Assembly: GCF_007858275.1 (NCBI RefSeq)
Contig: NZ_VFEV01000049.1
Coordinates: 1-39,074 of the forward strand
From: Pseudomonas proteolytica
GTDB taxonomy: Bacteria > Pseudomonadota > Gammaproteobacteria > Pseudomonadales > Pseudomonadaceae
DNA length: 39,074 bases
Direction of reading: 5' to 3'
Below the pieces are notes generated by a model. That model ran no database searches. It saw only the letters and a list, made by a program, of their open reading frames with translations, and was not told the DNA's origin. Of the stretch, positions 31,051 to 38,950 are shown one piece after another. The first letter of the stretch is position 1. Each line of letters begins with the position of its first letter. Made by a program: the position numbers and the translations under genes.

Positions 31051-31773
31051 TTATGCCTTACGCGATTTATCCAACCACTCCACCGCTGTGCGCCAGATAC
31101 AAATCCCCAGGAAGTACGCCGACATCAACAACCACAGGCCCATGGTCAGCTTGTTGGTATACGGCTGGTCGATCACCAGCAACAGGCTGCACAGCAGCCA
31201 CACCGTGGTCACCGCAATGTTGATCGGCATGAAGCGCTTGACCCGGAATGGGTGCAGGAACTTCATCGGGGTCACTGTCAGCAGCGCCAGGCCAATCACC
31301 GTGGCCAGGGTGATCCAGGCGTCCGGGTCAATGATGTAGACACACAGCGCCACCACGTTCCAGGCCGCGGGGAAGCCCTGGAAGTAGTTGTCCTTGCTCT
31401 TCATGTTGACGTTGCAGAAGCAGAACAGCGACGACACCAGGATCACCGAGACGGTGAACAGGTGGGTGAAGTCCGGCAGGTCGATGTAGCGGTAGATAAA
31501 CAGCGCCGGGATAAACACATACGTCAGGTAGTCGATCACCAGGTCCAGCACCGAGCCATCAAAGCTTGGCAGCACGGTCTGCACATTGACCCGTCGCGCC
31601 AGCGACCCATCCACGCCATCTACAATCAATGCCAGGCCCAGCCACAGCAGGCAGGCCTTGGGTTGGTTCTCCAGCAGCGCCAGCGTCGCGAGGAAGGCCA
31701 GCACCACGCCGGTGGCGGTAAAACCATGGGCGCCCCAGGCTTTGAGTCTGGCTACATGCAGGGTCGATATCAC
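31051..31773 (-). CDS. pcs: Phosphatidylcholine synthase (CDP-diacylglycerol-choline O-phosphatidyltransferase)
   Basis: This is an integral-membrane CDP-alcohol phosphotransferase that makes phosphatidylcholine directly from CDP-diacylglycerol and free choline. The catalytic motif is visible as DGVDGSLARRVNVQ...FDGSVLDLVIDY, the Pcs form with an elongated spacing. About eight membrane helices follow (for example YVFIPALFIYRYI, FTVSVILVSSLFCFCNV). GTG 31773 is chosen as start because TTGGAG lies 9 nt upstream, which gives 240 residues, the usual Pcs length. An upstream ATG (31836) would add 21 residues without homology. The choline comes from the host or environment, so the enzyme fits a plant- or animal-associated pseudomonad. 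Confidence 0.9.
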   Translation of the reverse strand: MISTLHVARLKAWGAHGFTATGVVLAFLATLALLENQPKACLLWLGLALIVDGVDGSLARRVNVQTVLPSFDGSVLDLVIDYLTYVFIPALFIYRYIDLPDFTHLFTVSVILVSSLFCFCNVNMKSKDNYFQGFPAAWNVVALCVYIIDPDAWITLATVIGLALLTVTPMKFLHPFRVKRFMPINIAVTTVWLLCSLLLVIDQPYTNKLTMGLWLLMSAYFLGICIWRTAVEWLDKSRKA

Positions 31774-31923
31774 AGGGGCGTTCTCCAAAAGGTGAAACAC
31801 GGCAGCCGACGGCGATTGAGCGTCGAATCTGGCCAAGGGATGCAGGTATCGACCGGAAAGGTGGGGATAAGGTTCACCACCACGGCGTTAGGTTTAGCGT
31901 AGCAAGCGTTGACGGATTCGGCA

Positions 31924-32862
31924 TCAGCCCTGACGGAACACCAGGGCCTTCAAGCCGCTTTGCGGGTCGATATCGGGAAATTCCGGCGGGTTTGCCAGGC
32001 GCTGCTCAAAGCGCAGCCCCGGCGCTTCGCGGGTCACGCCTTCGATCAGGAAGTCCTCGCCAAACGCCGGGTCGTTCATGCAGGCCAATACTGTGCCCTG
32101 GGGCGTCAGCAAATCTGGCAGGCGGCGCAGTACGCGCTGATAGTCCTTGGTCAGCAGGAAGCTGCCTTTCTGGAAGGACGGCGGATCGATGATCACCAAG
32201 TCATAGGGACCGTTGCCGGTGACCTTGGCCCAGGACTTGAACAAGTCGTGCCCCAGAAAACTCACCTTGCCCAGGTCATGGCCATTGAGCCGGTGATTGT
32301 CGCGGCCCCGGCTCAGGGCGCCACGGGCCATATCCAGGTTGACCACATGCTCGGCCCCGCCCTCGATGGCGGCCACGGAAAACCCGCAGGTATAGGCAAA
32401 CAGGTTCAGCACCCGCAGGCCACTGGCGTGTTCGCGTACCCAATTGCGGCCGTAGCGCATATCCAGGAACAGCCCACTGTTCTGTTTTTTGCCCAGGTCG
32501 ATGCGATACAACAGGCCGCCTTCGGTGATGGTCAGCTCCTCGACCATCTGCCCCCACAACCATTCGGTGGTGCTTTGCGGCAGATAGCGATGTTGCAACG
32601 CCAGGGTGTGGGCGCCGGCCTGCTGCCATTCGTCGCTGGTGCAGAGGTTGCGCAGCAATTGCTGCAAGGCATCCAGTTGCACCGCCTCGGGCTCCTTGAA
32701 CAAAGCAACCAGCACCACGCCTTGCAGCCAATCCACAGTCAGTTGTTCCAGGCCCGGCCAGCAGCGGCCCCGGCCGTGGAACAGGCGCCGGGTTTCTGCA
32801 GGTACGTCGCGCAGGGCGGCGAGCAAATGGGTGTGGAGCAGGGCGAGGGCGTCAGGGGTCAT
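31924..32862 (-). CDS. Class I SAM-dependent methyltransferase (RlmI/COG1092-like)
   Basis: This protein has about 312 residues from ATG 32862; the frame extends 23 codons further upstream but without family homology. An N-terminal region of about 130 residues precedes a beta-hairpin (EGGLLYRIDLGKKQNSGLFLDMRYGRNWVRE). The Rossmann methyltransferase domain follows: VLNLFAYTCGFSVAAIEGGAEHVVNLDMARGALSRGRDNHRLNG binds SAM, and DLVIIDPPSFQKGSF carries the D-P-P-S-F motif of nucleic-acid base methyltransferases. COG1092 members include the 23S rRNA m5C enzyme RlmI. The exact target here is not determined. The ribosome site is weak. Confidence 0.82.
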   Translation of the reverse strand: MTPDALALLHTHLLAALRDVPAETRRLFHGRGRCWPGLEQLTVDWLQGVVLVALFKEPEAVQLDALQQLLRNLCTSDEWQQAGAHTLALQHRYLPQSTTEWLWGQMVEELTITEGGLLYRIDLGKKQNSGLFLDMRYGRNWVREHASGLRVLNLFAYTCGFSVAAIEGGAEHVVNLDMARGALSRGRDNHRLNGHDLGKVSFLGHDLFKSWAKVTGNGPYDLVIIDPPSFQKGSFLLTKDYQRVLRRLPDLLTPQGTVLACMNDPAFGEDFLIEGVTREAPGLRFEQRLANPPEFPDIDPQSGLKALVFRQG

Positions 32863-33054
32863 CGGGCAGCGTCGATCATTAAACGGGCGGCATTTTAAAC
32901 ACAATTGCGGTGTTTCAGGTGGTTGAAGCACAACGTGCTTTTAATGGGCTGTGTTTAAGCATTTTGTGCTGCAAATCGCCCGTCAACCTATCCAGAACAG
33001 TCAAAAAATCCTTTTGGGCAGACATAAACTGGAAAAAACAGCTCGGAGGTGCCC

Positions 33055-35733
33055 ATGAACGGTTTCGTAAAGACAGTCAATCAAACAGCCATTGACCAGC
33101 AGGAGCTCACCGAGTGGCGCGACGCCCTGGCATCCCTGGTACGCCACGCCGGTCCTGAGCGCGCGCGGGAGATCCTCGATATGCTAGCCGACGCCGGCAA
33201 CACCCCGGCCATCGGCTGGAAGCCGCGCCATGGCACGCCGTACATCAACAGTATCGACGTGGATCAGCAGCCCCACTTTCCCGGCGACCTGGCCACCGAA
33301 GAACGCCTGGCCTCGCTGGTCCGCTGGAATGCCCTGGCCATGGTGGTGCGGGCCAACCAGGCTTATGGCGAACTGGGTGGCCATATCGCCAGCTATGCCA
33401 GCGCGGCGGACCTGTTCGAAGTGGGTTTCAACCATTTCTTCCGTGCGCGCCACAACAACGAGGGCGGCGACCTGGTGTTCTACCAGCCCCATTCCGCGCC
33501 CGGCATCTATGCGCGGGCGTTTCTTGAAGGCCGCCTGAGCGAGCAGGACCTGGCCCATTACCGCCAGGAGCTGGGCGCGGTCAAGGCGGGCGCCCGTGGC
33601 CTGTCCAGCTATCCGCACCCGTGGTTGATGCCGGACTTCTGGCAGTTCCCCACCGGCTCCATGGGCATCGGCCCGATCAGCTCGATTTTCCAGGCGCGCT
33701 TTATGCGCTACCTGCACCATCGCGGCTTGCAGGACACCACCGACCGGCACGTCTGGGGCGTGTTTGGCGACGGCGAGATGGACGAGCCGGAAAGCATGTC
33801 GGCCCTGACCCTGGCCGCTCGCGAAGGCCTGGACAACCTGACCTGGGTGGTCAACTGCAACCTGCAACGCCTCGATGGCCCGGTGCGCGGCAACGGGCGA
33901 ATCATCGACGAACTGGAAGCATTGTTTGCTGGTGCCGGCTGGAACGTGATCAAGCTGGTCTGGGGTTCGGACTGGGACGCCTTGCTGGCCAAGGATGAAG
34001 ACGGTGCGTTGGTGCGCACCTTGTCCCAGACCGTGGACGGGCAGTTCCAGACCTTTGCCGCCAAGGACGGTGCCTACAACCGTGAGCATTTCTTCGGCCA
34101 GAGTGAATCCCTGGCCAAGCTGGCGGCGGGCTTGAGTGATGAGCAGATCGACCGCCTCAAGCGCGGCGGCCACGATATGCTGAAAATCCATGCCGCCTAC
34201 CATGCTGCGCGGCGGGTCAAGGGACGCCCCACGGTGATCCTGGCCCAGACCAAGAAAGGCTTCGGCATGGGCGAGGCCGGCCAGGGCAAGATGACCACCC
34301 ACCAGCAGAAAAAACTCGACCGCGAGGCGTTGATCGGCTTTCGCAACCGCTTCCAGTTGCCCTTGACCGACGAGCAGACCGAATCCCTGAGCTTCTACAA
34401 ACCCGCCGCCGACAGCCTGGAGATGCGCTACCTGCACCAGCGCCGTGCCGCGCTCGGCGGCTATGTGCCCAGCCGCAGCCAGAGCGCCGAGCCGATACCC
34501 GTTCCGCCCGTGAGTGGCTATGCCGGTTTCGCCACCCAGGCCGAAGGCAAGGAAATGTCCACCACCATGGCCTTTGTGCGCATGCTCAGCAACCTGCTCA
34601 AGGACAAGGCCCTGGGGCCGCGGATCGTACCGATTGTCGCCGACGAGGCGCGCACCTTTGGTATGGCCAACCTGTTCAAGCAGATCGGTATTTATTCCAG
34701 CGTCGGCCAGCGCTACGAGCCGGAAGATATCGGTTCGATCCTCAGCTATCGCGAAGCCACCGACGGGCAAATCCTGGAAGAAGGCATCAGCGAGGCCAGC
34801 GCGATCAGCTCCTGGGTCGCGGCGGCCACCAGTTATTCGGTGCATGGCTTGCGCATGCTGCCGTTCTACATCTACTACTCGATGTTCGGTTTCCAGCGCG
34901 TGGGCGACCTGATCTGGGCCGCCGCCGACCAGCGCGCCCGCGGCTTTCTGCTCGGTGCCACGGCGGGGCGTACCACCTTGGGCGGCGAGGGCTTGCAGCA
35001 CCAGGACGGCAGCAGCCACTTGATGGCTGCGACCGTACCCAACTGCCGCGCCTACGACCCGGCATTCGCCGGCGAGTTTGCGGTGATTCTCGACCACGGC
35101 ATGCGCCAGATGCTTGAGCACGATGTCGACGAGTTCTACTACGTGACCCTGATGAACGAAAACTACCCGCAGCCGAGCCTGCCGGCGGGTGTCGAAGCCG
35201 CGATCATCAAGGGCATGTACCGCCTCGACGGCAATGCCGGCGCCAAGGTGCGCCTGCTCGGCTCGGGCACCCTGGTGCGCGAGGCCCAGGCTGCCGCGCA
35301 GTTACTGGCTGACGATTGGCAGATCGACAGCGAGGTGTTCAGCGTGACCAGTTTCAGCGAACTGGCCCGCGAGGCGCGGGAGGTGGAACGCCATAATCGC
35401 CTGCATCCGCTGCAAAGCCCACGGCACAGCCACCTGGCGACCTGCCTGCCACCAGGCGCACCAGTGGTTGCGGTGTCGGACTACGTGCGCGCAGTGCCAC
35501 AGATGATCGGCTCGTACCTGGGGTCGAGCTATACCGTGCTGGGGACTGATGGGTTCGGGCGTAGCGACACCCGTGCGGCGTTACGCGACTTCTTTGAGGT
35601 AGACCGCCACCACATCGTCCTTGCCGCGCTGGCGGCCCTGGTGGAACAAGGCAGCCTGCAGGCGCAGGTGTGCCAGCAGGCTATCGACCGCTACGGCCTG
35701 CACACCGAGCGCGGGGCGTCCTGGACCCACTGA
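33055..35733 (+). CDS. AceE-type homodimeric 2-oxoacid dehydrogenase E1 (orphan; pyruvate or 2-oxobutyrate)
   Basis: This 892-residue thiamine-diphosphate enzyme is of the homodimeric pyruvate dehydrogenase E1 type. The ThDP motif is GDGEMDEPES...LTWVVNCNLQRLDG. Other AceE hallmarks are TPYINSID, PTGSMGIGPISSIFQARFMRYL, KTKKGFGMG-type QTKKGFGMGEAGQGKMTTHQQKKL, IVPIVADEARTFGM, ILEEGISEASAISSWVAAATSY, and FYIYYSMFGFQRVGDLIWAAADQRARGFLLGATAGRTTLGGEGLQHQDG. GGAGGT lies 4 nt before ATG 33055. No aceF or lpd lies nearby. It is therefore a second E1 that must use E2/E3 from elsewhere, as proposed for MdeB of P. putida (2-oxobutyrate from methionine catabolism). The substrate is undetermined. Confidence 0.9.
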   Translation: MNGFVKTVNQTAIDQQELTEWRDALASLVRHAGPERAREILDMLADAGNTPAIGWKPRHGTPYINSIDVDQQPHFPGDLATEERLASLVRWNALAMVVRANQAYGELGGHIASYASAADLFEVGFNHFFRARHNNEGGDLVFYQPHSAPGIYARAFLEGRLSEQDLAHYRQELGAVKAGARGLSSYPHPWLMPDFWQFPTGSMGIGPISSIFQARFMRYLHHRGLQDTTDRHVWGVFGDGEMDEPESMSALTLAAREGLDNLTWVVNCNLQRLDGPVRGNGRIIDELEALFAGAGWNVIKLVWGSDWDALLAKDEDGALVRTLSQTVDGQFQTFAAKDGAYNREHFFGQSESLAKLAAGLSDEQIDRLKRGGHDMLKIHAAYHAARRVKGRPTVILAQTKKGFGMGEAGQGKMTTHQQKKLDREALIGFRNRFQLPLTDEQTESLSFYKPAADSLEMRYLHQRRAALGGYVPSRSQSAEPIPVPPVSGYAGFATQAEGKEMSTTMAFVRMLSNLLKDKALGPRIVPIVADEARTFGMANLFKQIGIYSSVGQRYEPEDIGSILSYREATDGQILEEGISEASAISSWVAAATSYSVHGLRMLPFYIYYSMFGFQRVGDLIWAAADQRARGFLLGATAGRTTLGGEGLQHQDGSSHLMAATVPNCRAYDPAFAGEFAVILDHGMRQMLEHDVDEFYYVTLMNENYPQPSLPAGVEAAIIKGMYRLDGNAGAKVRLLGSGTLVREAQAAAQLLADDWQIDSEVFSVTSFSELAREAREVERHNRLHPLQSPRHSHLATCLPPGAPVVAVSDYVRAVPQMIGSYLGSSYTVLGTDGFGRSDTRAALRDFFEVDRHHIVLAALAALVEQGSLQAQVCQQAIDRYGLHTERGASWTH

Positions 35734-35772
35734 CCCTCAAGCTAAACGAGGCACAAATGTGGGAGCAGCTTT

Positions 35773-35877
35773 TGTGGGAGCGGGCTTGCTCGCGAAGGCG
35801 GTGGGTCAGTCATCTATGCACCAACTGACCCACCGCCTTCGCGAGCAAGCCCGCTCCCACACAAGCCCGCTCCCACA
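35773..35877. repeat. REP pair with perfect 38-bp inverted arms
   Basis: The left arm 35773-35810 (begins TGTGGGAGCGGGCTTGCTCG) is perfectly complementary to the right arm 35824-35861, with a 13-nt loop. A further right half-copy (ACAAGCCCGCTCCCACA, 35861-35877) follows, and a degenerate left half (TGTGGGAGCAGC) precedes at 35759. It lies between convergent genes (AceE-type and DUF1289) and could terminate both transcripts. Confidence 0.92.
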
Positions 35878-35894
35878 GGGTTTTTCGGTGTGTT

Positions 35895-36383
35895 CTAAAG
35901 CGTGGCAATCAACGCCGGCCCAAATGCCTCATGCAAAAACTGCGGCGCGATGTAGCGCTGGTAATGCGCCTCCGATAACAGGAAAAACTCCCGATCAATC
36001 GCATCCCGCAAATCCGCCAGATGCCGCTCACGAAACTCCGGCAGCAGCGCCAGGCCATAGGCATCGAGCCTGGAAATCACCCGCGCACCGCGGGCAATCA
36101 ACTGATAGGCCCAGCAGTAAGGTGACTGGTGCGGCATAAAGCGGATCTTGCGCGCTTCCAACTGCTGGCGCAGGCGCGGGGCATCCAGCACTTGCAGCTT
36201 GCTGGCCATGACCTGCACCAGCAACTGTTCGAGGCGTAGCCAGACCGCTTGTTTTTCCTCGGCGCTATAACCGTTCCACTGAATGACTTCATGGTGATAA
36301 CGCTTGCAGCCACGGCACACCAGGTCGCCATACACGGTGGAGCACAGGCCGACGCACGGCGTCTTGATGGTTTGATTTGGCAT
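35895..36383 (-). CDS. DUF1289-domain protein with long C-terminal extension
   Basis: This 162-residue protein starts at ATG 36383 (MPNQTIKTP); an upstream in-frame ATG (36413) is less likely. The N-terminal 50 residues are DUF1289: KTPCVGLCSTVYGDLVCRGCKRYHHEVIQWNGYSAEEKQAVWLRL, with the C-x3-C-x8-C-x2-C pattern suggesting Fe-S or zinc binding. Typical DUF1289 proteins have only about 60-80 residues. Here a further 100 or so residues follow (MPHQSPYCWAYQLIARGARVISRLDAYGLALLPEFRERHLADLRDAIDREFFLLSEAHYQRYIAPQFLHEAFG) with no family known to me. Function is unknown. Confidence 0.82.
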   Translation of the reverse strand: MPNQTIKTPCVGLCSTVYGDLVCRGCKRYHHEVIQWNGYSAEEKQAVWLRLEQLLVQVMASKLQVLDAPRLRQQLEARKIRFMPHQSPYCWAYQLIARGARVISRLDAYGLALLPEFRERHLADLRDAIDREFFLLSEAHYQRYIAPQFLHEAFGPALIATL

Positions 36384-36419
36384 AAAAACCGCGTCTTTCC
36401 TAATCCACGACAAAAGGGT

Positions 36420-37310
36420 TCATCGGCGCTCCAGGGCGCTGAACTGCTGGTTCAACCACTGATACAACTGGGTGACTGCCCGTGACATCTGCCCACGGTG
36501 GGGGCAGGCGAAACTCAAGGGGTACACATCACCGGGAACCTCGGGCAACAGCACCACCAAACGCTCGGCCTGCACATCGGCGTACACGTCCAGCCAGCAT
36601 TTATAGGCGATGCCTTCACCTGCCACCGCCCAGCGCCGCACCACGTCGGCGTCGTCACTGAACAAGGGGCCGGCAACCTGCACGGTCTGCTCGCCCAGTT
36701 CCCAGCGGTCATGCAGACGGCCGTTTTGCAGGTACAGCAGGCACGGGTGGCGGGTCAGGTCGTTGACCGATGCGGGGGCACCGTGGCGCGCCACGTAGTC
36801 GGGCGATGCCACCAGCACCCGGCGATTCCAGGGCGCCAAGGGCAGGGCGATGTAGTTGGCATCCTCGTTCCAGCCATAGCGCAGGGCCACGTCCACCGGG
36901 TCGCGAAACAGGTTGGTGACCTGATCCGATACCAGCAAGCGCAAGGTCAGCTCAGGGTGTAGGCGGCGGAACTCGGTGAGCATCGGCAGCAGGATATTGC
37001 GCCCCAGGTCCGAAGGCGCGGCGACCTGCAATGTGCCCTGCAACGGCGCGTCATCGCCGCGCAAGCGTTCGCGGCCCAGGGCCAACTGCTCCAGCACGCC
37101 ACGGGCGGTGGGCAGGTACTGTTCGCCCTCGGCACTCAACCGCAGGCTGCGGGTGGTGCGGGTAAACAGGCGCACCTGCAGTTCCCGCTCCAGGCGCTTG
37201 ATGGCTGCGGCGACTTGCCCCGGCAACAGATTGGCCTCAACCGCAGCGGCGGTGAAGCTGCCCAGGGCGGCGCTGCGCAGGAACAGCCCAAGATCATCGA
37301 TGCGGATCAT
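36420..37310 (-). CDS. LysR-family regulator divergent from a quinone oxidoreductase gene
   Basis: This protein has 296 residues from ATG 37310 (MIRIDDLGLFLRSA), with CTGGAGTG just upstream; the frame extends 29 codons further without homology. The helix-turn-helix is GSFTAAAVEANLLPGQVAAAIKRLERELQVRLFTRTTRSLRLS, and the effector domain follows (LQVAAPSDLGRNILLPMLTEFRRLHPELTLRLLVSDQ...DVALRYGW). It is of the CrgA/YafC-like subgroup. It diverges from the oxidoreductase/ABM operon with a 112-bp shared promoter region and is its probable regulator. Confidence 0.9.
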   Translation of the reverse strand: MIRIDDLGLFLRSAALGSFTAAAVEANLLPGQVAAAIKRLERELQVRLFTRTTRSLRLSAEGEQYLPTARGVLEQLALGRERLRGDDAPLQGTLQVAAPSDLGRNILLPMLTEFRRLHPELTLRLLVSDQVTNLFRDPVDVALRYGWNEDANYIALPLAPWNRRVLVASPDYVARHGAPASVNDLTRHPCLLYLQNGRLHDRWELGEQTVQVAGPLFSDDADVVRRWAVAGEGIAYKCWLDVYADVQAERLVVLLPEVPGDVYPLSFACPHRGQMSRAVTQLYQWLNQQFSALERR

Positions 37311-37422
37311 TTTCACTCCAGGGATGAAAGTGTTGCTGCATTTTGTCGATTTTTCTTCGCGCTGGGAACGGTAAAGATATAAGCCATCGAGGGCCATCGC
37401 CCCTCATCAACCGTGAGTTCCC

Positions 37423-38433
37423 ATGAAAGCAATCTCCTTCACCCAACATGGCCTGCCCATTGACGACCCGCGCTCGCTGATCGACGTGAACATCGATGCT
37501 CCCCAGCCAGGCCCCCGGGACCTGCTGGTAGAAGTGCAGGCCGTGGCGGTCAACCCGGTCGATACCAAGGTGCGCGCCGGCACTTTCGCCAAGGAGCCGA
37601 AAATCCTCGGTTGGGATGCGGCGGGCATCGTGCGCCAGGTGGGCGCCGACGTCACCCTGTTCAAACCGGGCGACGCGGTGTACTACGCAGGCTCCCTGAT
37701 CCGTTCCGGCAGCTACAGCGAGTTCCAGGTGGTTGATGAGCGCATCGTCGGTCACCGGCCGCGCACAGTGGATGCGGCCCACGCCGCCGCCTTGCCGCTG
37801 ACTTCGATCACTGCCTGGGAGTTGCTGTTCGATCGCCTTGGCGTGACCGAAGGCGGCGGCGAGGGCGAGGTGCTGTTGGTGGTCGGTGCCGCTGGTGGGG
37901 TGGGTTCGATCCTGGTGCAACTGGCCCGCCAACTCACCCGCATGACCGTGATCGGCACCGCCTCGCGGCCCGAGACCATCGAGTGGGTCCAGCGCATGGG
38001 AGCCCATCACGTAATCGACCATCGCCGGCCCATGCTCGCCCAGCTCAAGGCACTGGGGGTTGATGGGGTCAGCCATGTCGCCAGCCTCACCCATACCGAG
38101 GAGTATCTGCCGCAACTGGTAGAAGTGCTGCGCCCCCAAGGGCGGCTGGGGTTGATCGACGATCCGGCCAGCCTGGATGTCATGCCACTCAAGCTCAAAT
38201 CCCTGTCCTTGCACTGGGAACTGATGTTCACCCGCTCGATGTTTGAAACGGCGGACATGATCCAGCAACACCATCTGCTCAACCGCGTGGCCCAACTGAT
38301 TGACCAGGGGGTGTTGCACACCACCCTCGGCGCGCATTTTGGTGCGATCAACGCGGCCAACATGCGCAGCGCCCATGCCCTGGTGGAAAGCGGCAAGGCG
38401 CGGGGCAAGATTGTGCTTGAAGATTTCCAATGA
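37423..38433 (+). CDS. Zinc-independent quinone oxidoreductase-like MDR protein (COG0604)
   Basis: This 336-residue medium-chain dehydrogenase/reductase has a GroES-like N-terminal domain (AVAVNPVDTKVRAG, ILGWDAAGIVRQVGADVTLFKPGDAVYYAG, GSYSEFQVVDERIVG) and a Rossmann domain with the NADPH-binding GAAGGVGSILVQLARQL. The catalytic zinc ligands of true alcohol dehydrogenases are absent, so it should be an NADPH:quinone or enone reductase. C-terminal features (MFETADMIQQHHLLNRVAQLIDQGVLHTTL) fit the zinc-binding alcohol dehydrogenase family protein group named by homology. Its stop overlaps the next gene's ATG (ATGA), and a LysR gene diverges upstream. Confidence 0.9.
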   Translation: MKAISFTQHGLPIDDPRSLIDVNIDAPQPGPRDLLVEVQAVAVNPVDTKVRAGTFAKEPKILGWDAAGIVRQVGADVTLFKPGDAVYYAGSLIRSGSYSEFQVVDERIVGHRPRTVDAAHAAALPLTSITAWELLFDRLGVTEGGGEGEVLLVVGAAGGVGSILVQLARQLTRMTVIGTASRPETIEWVQRMGAHHVIDHRRPMLAQLKALGVDGVSHVASLTHTEEYLPQLVEVLRPQGRLGLIDDPASLDVMPLKLKSLSLHWELMFTRSMFETADMIQQHHLLNRVAQLIDQGVLHTTLGAHFGAINAANMRSAHALVESGKARGKIVLEDFQ

Positions 38434-38816
38434 ACACCCTGATCAAAGCCCTGGGCTTATCGCTGTGCGTAATGCTTGCCGGCTGCGCCAGCCAACCTAC
38501 CAATGGAGTCGCCAGCATGACCAAACCGTTGATATCCATCGCCGTACTCAAGGCCAAACCGGGCCAGGAACAAGCGCTCAAGGCCGGCCTGCTGGCCTTG
38601 GTCGAACCGACCCGCACCGAGCCAGGCAACCTGGACTACGTGCTGTTCGAACTGCGTGACGAGCCCGGCACGTTCTATATGCGTGAAGCGTTCAAGAACC
38701 AGGCGGCCCTCGATGCGCATTTTGCGATGCCGTACTTCCAGCGCTTTGCCGCCACGGCAGACGACTTGCTCCAGGAACCGCTGAAACTGATCTTCCTTGA
38801 GCAAGTGTCCAACTGA
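38430..38816 (+). CDS. Predicted lipoprotein with an antibiotic-biosynthesis-monooxygenase (ABM) domain
   Basis: This 128-residue protein starts within the previous stop codon (ATGA). The first 20 residues form a lipoprotein signal (MNTLIKALGLSLCVMLAGCAS; lipobox LAGC with Cys19). From residue 30 there is a complete ABM domain (MTKPLISIAVLKAKPGQEQALKAGLLALVEPTRTEPGNLDYVLFEL, FYMREAFKNQAALDAHFAMPYFQRF). ABM proteins are usually small cytoplasmic quinone- or heme-handling enzymes, so a membrane-anchored form is unusual. Internal ATG 38517 would give a normal cytoplasmic ABM protein; the coupled upstream start and clear lipobox favour the long form. It probably acts with the quinone oxidoreductase. 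Confidence 0.82.
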   Translation: MNTLIKALGLSLCVMLAGCASQPTNGVASMTKPLISIAVLKAKPGQEQALKAGLLALVEPTRTEPGNLDYVLFELRDEPGTFYMREAFKNQAALDAHFAMPYFQRFAATADDLLQEPLKLIFLEQVSN

Positions 38817-38835
38817 GGCCGTACACCGCACTGAT

Positions 38836-38935
38836 TGTAGGAGCGAGCTTGCTCGCGAAAAACGCCTAGGCGCCGCGTTTATCCGGGGGGCCTGGGTTAT
38901 CGTTGACGATCTTCGCGAGCAAGCTCGCTCCTACA
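38836..38935. repeat. REP pair with perfect 24-bp inverted arms
   Basis: The left arm 38836-38859 begins TGTAGGAGCGAGCTTGCTCG; the right arm 38912-38935 is its exact complement. The inner 52 bp include a second small dyad (AAACGC with GCGTTT, about 38860-38880). The sequence family (TGTAGGAGCGAGC) differs from the TGTGGGAGCGGGC type at 35773. It lies between convergent ABM and nrdB genes. Confidence 0.92.
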
Positions 38936-38950
38936 GGAGGTGTGGGGCGA

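Noticed and set aside
32932..33054. Sigma-54 promoter upstream of the AceE-type gene
   Set aside because: No TGGCAC-N5-TTGC-like element was found; the region is AT-rich but no -35/-10 pair could be assigned with confidence.
33184..35121. 645-codon minus-strand open frame inside the AceE-type gene
   Set aside because: It is an antisense shadow of a GC-rich gene, rich in His, Gln, Val and Ala with no domain, while the plus strand is a full E1 enzyme.
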